Below, piece after piece: positions 36,246 to 38,561 of a stretch of 38,561 nucleotides of DNA (position 1 is the stretch's first letter; each line of letters begins with the position of its first letter). Origin of the DNA: Acidimicrobiaceae bacterium (lineage in GTDB: Bacteria; Actinomycetota; Acidimicrobiia; Acidimicrobiales; Aldehydirespiratoraceae); contig VXWX01000014.1 in assembly GCA_009835735.1 (NCBI GenBank), positions 1 through 38,561 on the forward strand. Direction: 5' to 3'. The translations under genes were made by a program, and so were the position numbers. The notes below the pieces were generated by a model. That model had not been told where the DNA came from. It searched no databases and worked only from the letters and a program-made list of their open reading frames with translations.

Positions 36246-37415
36246 ATGACGGTTCTGACCGACGAACTCCTAGACAGCTTCACCGATTCCGTCGGCCCGG
36301 TGGGCGAGGCCCGGCTGCTGCCGCCGGTCCTCTACACCTCGCCGGAGTTTTACGAGTTCGAACGGCGGGCCATCTTCCAGCGTGAATGGCTCTGTGTGGG
36401 TCGGGCCGACCAGTTGAAGGAGCCAGGCGACTTCCGCTGCATCACCATCGCGGGCGAACCGCTGATCGCGGCCCGGGACTCAGACGGCGAACTCCGGGTC
36501 ATGTCGGCCGTGTGCCGCCATCGGGGCATGGTCATCGCGGAGGAATCCGGCAACTGCCGCCGCTTCACGTGCCCCTACCACCACTGGACCTACGGGCTCG
36601 ACGGCGAGTTGCTGGGCACGCCGGCCATGGAGCGGACGGAGGGCTTCGATCGGTCCGACCATCCGCTGCCGCAGCTCAAGGTGGAGCTGTGGCAGGGGTT
36701 CATCATGGCCAACTTCGACCACGACGCCTCGCCCTTCGGTCCGACCATGACCAAGATCGACGACATGCTCATCAACTACGGGCTGGAGTCGACGACCACC
36801 CTCGGAGGCAAGACGATCCCTGACCTTCCGTGGAACTGGAAGGTCATGATGGAGAACTTCAACGACCCCTACCACGCCAGCCGGCTGCACGGCCCGCTCC
36901 AGACTTTCGCTCCCAGTCACATGAACGACTTCCTGCCCTGGGACGACCACGACGGCGCCATCGGCCGGATCCAGCACTTCACCGACATCGACAGCTCGTT
37001 CAATCCCACCCAGCGCTGCATCTTGCCCGTGTTCTCCAACCTGACCACCGAGCAGCGCAAGCGGGGCGGCTTCGTGCTGATCCCGCCCACGCTGGCGCTG
37101 GCCATCGTCCCCGACGAGGTGGCCTACTTCATCATCAGCCCGCAGGACGCCGGCAACATCACCATCCACATCGGCTACTGCCTGGAGCCATCGGCGCTGG
37201 AGGACCCCCTGTTCGACTACCTGTTCAAGGCGGCCGAGGACGGCGTCAACAACTTCAACGAACAGGACATCTACGTAGACGCCATGACGCAGCGGGGCCT
37301 CAACTCGCATCTCGCGCCCCGCGGTCGCTACTCGTGGCAGGAGGAGACGCTGGTGCAGTTCAACCGCTGGCTGGTGAAGCGCTACCGCGAGCACTGGCCC
37401 GCCAACGGCGCCTGA
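36246..37415 (+). CDS. Rieske non-heme iron oxygenase, alpha-type subunit
   Basis: A 389-residue Rieske oxygenase. Rieske ligands are C90, H92, C109 and H112 (SAVCRHRGMV ... FTCPYHHWTY). The mononuclear iron site is ENFNDPYHASRLHG with D207, H210 and H215. It has no adjacent small subunit. GAGGA occurs about seven bases before the ATG at 36246. The 123-base gap upstream contains TAGGTT (36189-36194) and a weak CGGG-CTCT-CCCG hairpin (36151-36162), so it may begin a new transcription unit. A flavin-reductase-fold gene follows 36 bases later and might contribute electron supply, although Rieske systems usually use ferredoxins. Confidence 0.92.
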   Translation: MTVLTDELLDSFTDSVGPVGEARLLPPVLYTSPEFYEFERRAIFQREWLCVGRADQLKEPGDFRCITIAGEPLIAARDSDGELRVMSAVCRHRGMVIAEESGNCRRFTCPYHHWTYGLDGELLGTPAMERTEGFDRSDHPLPQLKVELWQGFIMANFDHDASPFGPTMTKIDDMLINYGLESTTTLGGKTIPDLPWNWKVMMENFNDPYHASRLHGPLQTFAPSHMNDFLPWDDHDGAIGRIQHFTDIDSSFNPTQRCILPVFSNLTTEQRKRGGFVLIPPTLALAIVPDEVAYFIISPQDAGNITIHIGYCLEPSALEDPLFDYLFKAAEDGVNNFNEQDIYVDAMTQRGLNSHLAPRGRYSWQEETLVQFNRWLVKRYREHWPANGA

Positions 37416-37451
37416 GCGGGCGACCACGCGACACCGGCCGGGACCAGCACC

Positions 37452-38126
37452 GTGGACCAACAGCGGACCGTCACCTTCGACCCGGCCGAGCACCCGCCGA
37501 TGGAGCGGCAGTTCATGCTGTCGCAGTTGGTGGTGCCCCGCCCCATCGCCATGGTGTCGACCCGCAGTCCCACCGGCGTGGCCAACATCGCGCCCATGAG
37601 CTACTACCTGCCCATCACCGGCGATCCGATGCTGCTCGGCATCACTATGGGCCTCAGGGAGACCGGGGAGCTCAAGGACACCTACAACAACGCCATGGCC
37701 AGCGGCGACTTCGTGGTGAACGTCACCACGGAGGTCTTCCGCGACCGGATCGAGACGGTGGCCATGGAGGCGCCGAGCGATGTGGACGAGTACGAACTGG
37801 CCGGCTGGACCCCAGTGCCGGCTACCAAGGTCAAATCACCTGCCATCGGCGAGGCTCTGGCCTGCCTCGAGTGCGAGGTGCGCAAGGTGGTCGACCTCGG
37901 AACGCCGGGAAAGATCTTCAGCGAGGTCCACCTGGTCATCGCCGAGGTGGTGTGGGTGACCTACGACGCCGCCATCTGCGACCCCGACGGACGCATCGAC
38001 CCGCTGCTGCTGGGACCCATCGGCCGGCTCGGTTTGCGGACCTATCTCCGCACAGTGGACGATGGCGCCTACTTCCTGGCCCGCACCCCGTGGTCGGAGT
38101 TCATCGACAACCCGAAGGAGCCGTAG
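37452..38126 (+). CDS. Flavin reductase-like (FMN-binding split-barrel) protein
   Basis: A 224-residue protein of the flavin reductase-like/DIM6-NTAB group, which binds FMN in a split beta-barrel. Typical sequence runs are LVVPRPIAMVSTRSPTGVAN, then IAPMSYYLPITGDPMLLGIT, then DTYNNAMASGDFVVNVTTEV, and SEVHLVIAEVVWVTYD. The GTG start at 37452 lies 36 bases after the Rieske gene. Its TAG stop overlaps the GTG of the next gene by one base (TAGTG). A role as an NAD(P)H-flavin reductase for a neighbouring oxygenase, or as a stand-alone FMN oxidoreductase, is plausible. Confidence 0.86.
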   Translation: MDQQRTVTFDPAEHPPMERQFMLSQLVVPRPIAMVSTRSPTGVANIAPMSYYLPITGDPMLLGITMGLRETGELKDTYNNAMASGDFVVNVTTEVFRDRIETVAMEAPSDVDEYELAGWTPVPATKVKSPAIGEALACLECEVRKVVDLGTPGKIFSEVHLVIAEVVWVTYDAAICDPDGRIDPLLLGPIGRLGLRTYLRTVDDGAYFLARTPWSEFIDNPKEP

Positions 38127-38561
38127 TGGAGACGTCGACGCTGCTTGGCCTGTACCGCGACATGTGGCTGATACGGGCCTTCGAACAGGGGCTAGAGCGC
38201 GAGTTCGAGAAGGGCAACGTGCCCGGGATGCTGCACACTGGCCTCGGCCAGGAGGCCACCCAGGCCGCTCTGGCCTGGCACCTGAAGGCCACCGACACCT
38301 TCTTCCCCGACCACCGGTGCCACGGCATCAACGCCCTGGCCCAGCAGCGCCACGGCGGCGACGGCGAACGGGTCATGGCCGAGCTGTTCGGGAAGGCCAC
38401 CGGGGTGTGCAGCGGCAAGGGCGGCAGCCTGCACTCGGCCGACCCCGCCGTCGGGAACTTCGGTGACAACGCCGTGGAGGGCTCCTACATGGCGACCGTG
38501 CTGGGCGTGGCGCTGGCCGCCAAGATGCGGGGCCAGCCCAACGTGGCCTGCGCCATCATCG
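38126..38561 (+). CDS. 2-oxoacid dehydrogenase E1 component, alpha subunit (partial, runs off the right edge)
   Basis: The frame is open from GTG 38126 to the window end, giving 145 residues. They read METSTLLGLYRDMWLIRAFE, then LHTGLGQEATQAALAW, then FFPDHRCHGINALAQQRHGG, then CSGKGGSLHSADPAVGNFGD, the conserved N-terminal pattern of thiamine-diphosphate-dependent E1 alpha subunits (pyruvate, acetoin or branched-chain dehydrogenases). The thiamine-diphosphate motif GDGxxN lies beyond the edge. A beta subunit and E2 would be expected to the right. The start overlaps the flavin-reductase stop by one base. It could supply acyl-CoA starter units for the polyketide synthase, which is inference. 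Confidence 0.85.
   Translation, partial: METSTLLGLYRDMWLIRAFEQGLEREFEKGNVPGMLHTGLGQEATQAALAWHLKATDTFFPDHRCHGINALAQQRHGGDGERVMAELFGKATGVCSGKGGSLHSADPAVGNFGDNAVEGSYMATVLGVALAAKMRGQPNVACAII

Noticed and set aside
1-38561. tRNA, rRNA, CRISPR arrays, insertion sequences, phage attachment sites
   Set aside because: No cloverleaf, repeat-spacer pattern, transposase motif or terminal inverted repeat was noticed on reading both strands. A covariance-model scan could not be run.

Overview
The window is a high-G+C, gene-dense stretch with GTG/TTG starts, ATGA/TGATG start-stop overlaps and short gaps. Gene content (three Rieske oxygenase alpha subunits, many amide and C-N hydrolases, an MMPL transporter, a DhnA-type aldolase) suggests an actinobacterium, possibly Acidimicrobiia-like. 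That assignment is inference from style and content; no rRNA or other marker gene is present. No tRNA, rRNA, CRISPR array, insertion sequence or transcriptional regulator was seen, and no gap between genes exceeds 300 bases.

Region 1 (1-10600) is a mosaic of small-molecule catabolism. It holds the N-terminal part of an O-methyltransferase, a beta-lactamase-like serine hydrolase, an M20 carbamoylase-type hydrolase, an MDR-family reductase and three small VOC (glyoxalase-fold) proteins. A minus-strand operon follows (amidohydrolase, zinc alcohol dehydrogenase, FGGY-type sugar kinase), then a formamidase/acetamidase-family enzyme.

Region 2 (10631-20058, all minus strand) looks like one uptake/efflux and oxidation block. 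Read in transcription order it is: ferredoxin-like/metallo-beta-lactamase-fold protein, stand-alone Rieske oxygenase, DhnA-type class I aldolase, Rieske oxygenase small subunit, Rieske oxygenase large subunit, DUF1989 (urea-carboxylase-associated) protein, a 101-residue protein of unknown function, MFS transporter, MMPL transporter. Several neighbours overlap or lie within 25 bases, so they are probably co-transcribed.

Region 3 (20136-38561, all plus strand) contains the most unusual system. An NCS2-type permease with a degenerate ATPase-like tail precedes an alpha/beta hydrolase whose end overlaps the start of a ~3,220-residue type I polyketide synthase. The synthase has the order KS-AT-DH-CMeT-psiKR-ER-KR-ACP, which resembles fungal highly reducing synthases, and then a second KS. 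The second KS is followed by a KS-AT linker fused directly to a post-AT linker, so the AT has apparently been lost, and the protein ends there. A discrete acyl carrier protein follows, then an Sfp-type phosphopantetheinyl transferase that seems to start at CTG, a phytanoyl-CoA-type Fe(II)/2-oxoglutarate dioxygenase and an amidase-signature enzyme. Next come a third Rieske oxygenase, a flavin-reductase-fold protein and the start of a 2-oxoacid dehydrogenase E1 alpha gene.

Proposed working model (inference): the iterative first module builds a reduced chain methylated from SAM. The AT-less terminal KS then hands it to, or condenses it with, a unit on the discrete ACP. The PPTase activates both carrier proteins, the oxygenase(s) tailor the product, and the alpha/beta hydrolase or the amidase takes part in release or editing, because no thioesterase domain is present.
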